Assembly (NCBI RefSeq): GCF_008386575.1
Contig: NZ_VUOA01000037.1
Coordinates: 79,011 to 143,010, forward strand
Direction: 5' to 3'
Length of the DNA stretch: 64,000 nt
Origin: Salinarimonas soli
GTDB taxonomy: Bacteria > Pseudomonadota > Alphaproteobacteria > Rhizobiales > Beijerinckiaceae
Part shown: positions 62,203 to 64,000 of the stretch, piece by piece
How the letters are laid out: each line of letters opens with the position of its first letter
How positions within the stretch are numbered: the stretch's first letter is position 1
Program-made: the position numbers and the translations under genes
The notes under the pieces: model-generated
Told to the model about the DNA's origin: nothing
Database searches by the model: none
The model's input: only the letters and a program-made list of their open reading frames with translations

Positions 62203-62341
62203 TGCCGACGCTCCGTAGTTTTTAGGTGGGCAGCCGCCGACTCCCGATCATTCGTCGCCCCGCCCCCGAGCGGGCGAGACACCACGCGGTCCCCGTCAAG
62301 TCAACGCTCGGGCGATCCCGCATCGGCCTAGGAGCCCTCCC

Positions 62342-62686
62342 ATGAACCCCGCCTACAAGCCCCTCCAGGCCTGGAAGGGGAACGACTTCGTGCAGGCCTT
62401 CCGGTTCAAGGCCGGGCCGGCCAAGGCTCGCATGGACCTGACCGGCTCGACGGTCCTGATGTTCGTGACCTGGCCGGGCGGCGAGATCTCCCGCGAGATG
62501 ACGCTCTCCTCGTCGGCTGGCGACGCGGTCCTCGACCAAGCGTCCGTGTCGCTCACCCGCGAGGAGGTGAGGGGCTTCCCGCTCGGCCGCGCCACCCGCT
62601 TCGAGATCGAGCGCCGGATCGGCGACGACCAGGAAACCCTCCTCTACGGCGAGCTCGTGGTCGCCGAGTGGGCCAACAAGGACTGA
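62342..62686 (+). CDS. Hypothetical phage-segment protein
   Basis: A 114-residue protein: KPLQAWKGNDFVQAFRFKAGPA, LTGSTVLMFVTWPGGEISREM and LTREEVRGFPLGRATRFEIERRIGDDQETLLYGELVV. It looks like a small beta-rich phage virion or tail-associated protein, but no family is recognised. The next gene starts 6 nt after its stop. Confidence 0.55.
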   Translation: MNPAYKPLQAWKGNDFVQAFRFKAGPAKARMDLTGSTVLMFVTWPGGEISREMTLSSSAGDAVLDQASVSLTREEVRGFPLGRATRFEIERRIGDDQETLLYGELVVAEWANKD

Positions 62687-62692
62687 CCCGCC

Positions 62693-63118
62693 ATGGCTGA
62701 TCGCGTGATCGAGGTTCTCGTCCCGGGGCCGCAGGGCCGCCCAGGCCTGCCCGGTGGGATCTCCCAGGAGCAGATCGACGCCATCGTGGCCGCCGCTCAG
62801 GCGCCGCTCATCGCCCAGATCGAGCGCCTCCAGCCCGGCGGCCTCGACGTGGCCTGGCCGCGCAACTCCGCGCTCTTCCTGCTCCTCGGTGCTGCCGGGA
62901 TCCCGGACCCCGACCTGTCCGCGCTGGGGGAGGGGGCCTGCGCCTTCGACGCCCCGGTCAACACCCCCGTCTACCTCCTCACCCTCGGAGCCTGGTATCA
63001 TCGAGACAATGGGAGCGACGGAACCGTATTACAACAAGAATTCTCGCTCATGTTGCGTACCCGATGGAAGGTTCTGGAAGGCTCTAACGACCGAAGCGGT
63101 ACGTCTGCTCATTGCTGA
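62693..63118 (+). CDS. Phage structural protein with collagen-like start, likely truncated
   Basis: A 141-residue frame that begins with a tail-needle-like segment, VLVPGPQGRPGLPGGISQEQIDAIVAAAQ (about residues 7-35), where GPQGRPGLPGG is collagen-like. After about residue 102 (62999) the sequence changes character (WYHRDNGSDGTVLQQEFSLMLRT...), with higher AT, and stops soon after. This suggests a recombination junction or a truncated fibre gene near 62990-63000. Confidence 0.5.
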   Translation: MADRVIEVLVPGPQGRPGLPGGISQEQIDAIVAAAQAPLIAQIERLQPGGLDVAWPRNSALFLLLGAAGIPDPDLSALGEGACAFDAPVNTPVYLLTLGAWYHRDNGSDGTVLQQEFSLMLRTRWKVLEGSNDRSGTSAHC

Positions 63119-63146
63119 CTTCTTTCCGCAGGACTTAAGCCGTTCC

Positions 63147-64000
63147 TCAGACGATCAGAAAGTCGGATGTGGTCAGGAGAGGCGCCTGGGTTACTTGCCA
63201 CGTCGTGAGGCCTGAGGAGCTCGGGTCGGCCCAGATGAGCTCAGCTCGATGATCGCCGTCCAGGTCTGTCACCGCCGCTAAGGTGCCGCTGGAGCGCGTC
63301 GGTAGATATTGTCCAGCTTGGACCTGTCCGTCGCTCATGGTCCACGCGCCCACCGCACCATCGCTCGTTCGCCTCAGAAGGACGTCGTCGACGCCGTCTC
63401 CTGTGACGTCACCCGTGCCGAGGACGACCCATCCAGGGGCCGCGGAGTGGGTCACTGCACGTCCCAACTGGCCTCCTCGCATCTCCCAGCTCGCCAGCAT
63501 CCCGTCGGAGTTACGCTGCCACAAAATGTCGTCCGTGCCGTCGCCGTTGAAGTCACCCGTGGCAACCACCCGCCAGTCCTGGACCGCGAATAGGGGGCGC
63601 GAGTCGGCCATCTGGCCCCCTTGCATGAGCCACTCGGCGACCATGCCGGTCTGGTTGTTGCGCCAGAGAATGTCCTTCGCTCCGTCGCCGTTGAAGTCAC
63701 CCGTGCCGATAAGCGTCCAGCCAGCCGTGGGGCCAATGAACGACGTGGAGGTGACCTGGCCCCCTTGCATTTTCGCGACACCCACGAAGCCGTCCGAGTT
63801 GCGCCGGACGAAGAGGTCGTCGATCTGGTCCCCGCTGAAATCGCCTGCGGCCAGCACGGTGCAGCCTGTCAGGCCTGCGACCGCGTTAGCCTGGCTGCTG
63901 CCCATCGACGACAGCTGGAGGTTGCCGCCGCTGCTTTGCAGGATGCCAATCGCGCCCGAGGCGGTGTCGAACCGGCCGACCGCGACAACGGGGGCTGACA
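63147..64000 (-). CDS. FG-GAP/VCBS repeat protein, C-terminal part (cut by window edge)
   Basis: At least 284 residues of a beta-propeller protein; the frame continues to the window edge without a start codon being required. At least five repeats of about 45 residues end in calcium-type loops: GDFSGDQIDDLFVRR, GDFNGDGAKDILWRN, GDFNGDGTDDILWQR, GDVTGDGVDDVLLRR and TDLDGDHRAELIWAD. The protein ends LLTTSDFLIV without an anchor. These repeats occur in secreted surface proteins and adhesins; the N-terminus with any secretion signal is out of view. Confidence 0.87.
   Translation of the reverse strand, partial: SAPVVAVGRFDTASGAIGILQSSGGNLQLSSMGSSQANAVAGLTGCTVLAAGDFSGDQIDDLFVRRNSDGFVGVAKMQGGQVTSTSFIGPTAGWTLIGTGDFNGDGAKDILWRNNQTGMVAEWLMQGGQMADSRPLFAVQDWRVVATGDFNGDGTDDILWQRNSDGMLASWEMRGGQLGRAVTHSAAPGWVVLGTGDVTGDGVDDVLLRRTSDGAVGAWTMSDGQVQAGQYLPTRSSGTLAAVTDLDGDHRAELIWADPSSSGLTTWQVTQAPLLTTSDFLIV

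Overview
The window is GC-rich DNA with alphaproteobacterial gene content: an EcfG-type general-stress sigma factor, GGAAC-N16/17-CGTT promoters, PilZ proteins, a DUF6894-like protein, a DUF1989 protein and a class II photolyase. It most resembles the Hyphomicrobiales, perhaps a Methylobacterium or Microvirga relative. The lineage is inferred from gene content only; no search was run.

Layout. (1) 1-7067: sugar import and oxidative sugar catabolism, with a family-1 sugar ABC transporter (permease cut by the window edge), a Gfo/Idh/MocA dehydrogenase, an SMP-30 lactonase, an SDR and an aldose 1-epimerase. (2) 7173-10264: an ABC-F protein, an SDR and an unknown protein. (3) 10336-18412: a probable aromatic or heterocyclic carboxylate catabolic island, with a maleate-isomerase-like protein, an SsuBC/NMT1-type importer, a flavin monooxygenase, an SDR, an aldehyde dehydrogenase and a GntR regulator. 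Two matching 20-bp palindromes sit in its two divergent promoter regions. (4) 18580-27087: mixed envelope, signalling and stress genes, ending in an EcfG-like sigma factor whose N-terminus looks like its anti-sigma factor NepR. (5) 27253-56775: a large surface-polysaccharide (probable O-antigen) locus. It holds nucleotide-sugar genes for GDP-mannose, GDP-L-fucose, dTDP-4-keto-6-deoxyglucose, a UDP-GlcNAc-type 4,6-dehydratase product and UDP-uronate, several glycosyltransferases including an alpha-1,2-fucosyltransferase, four methyltransferases, a Wzm/Wzt exporter and an O-antigen ligase/polymerase-like protein. A photolyase and a TVP38 membrane protein interrupt it. (6) 57177-57886: a small stress locus. 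(7) 58034-63118: a prophage tail remnant with an AT-rich, frameshifted acyltransferase. (8) 63147-64000: an FG-GAP/VCBS repeat protein cut by the window edge.

The most interesting signal is a dispersed general-stress module. Two unannotated loci, 24662-24769 (+) and 57783-57886 (-), share one architecture: an EcfG-type promoter, then a 7-bp hairpin with a 13-nt loop containing CUGCCCCCAC, then an intrinsic terminator. They are recognisably paralogous, and G-U changes preserve the stem. They look like two EcfG-dependent small RNAs with a C-rich loop, similar in design to Caulobacter GsrN. Two more EcfG-type promoters precede a secreted protein (57177-57674) and a 24-residue ORF (21506-21580), and the sigma factor at 26323-27087 carries an apparent NepR domain in cis.

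The O-antigen genes also fit together. GDP-mannose from ManC feeds Gmd and Fcl, and the GT11 enzyme would use the GDP-fucose. The Wzt C-terminal domain together with the methyltransferases suggests a methyl-capped chain. The neighbouring prophage acyltransferase could modify the same polymer and may be phase-variable through an 8-base homopolymer.
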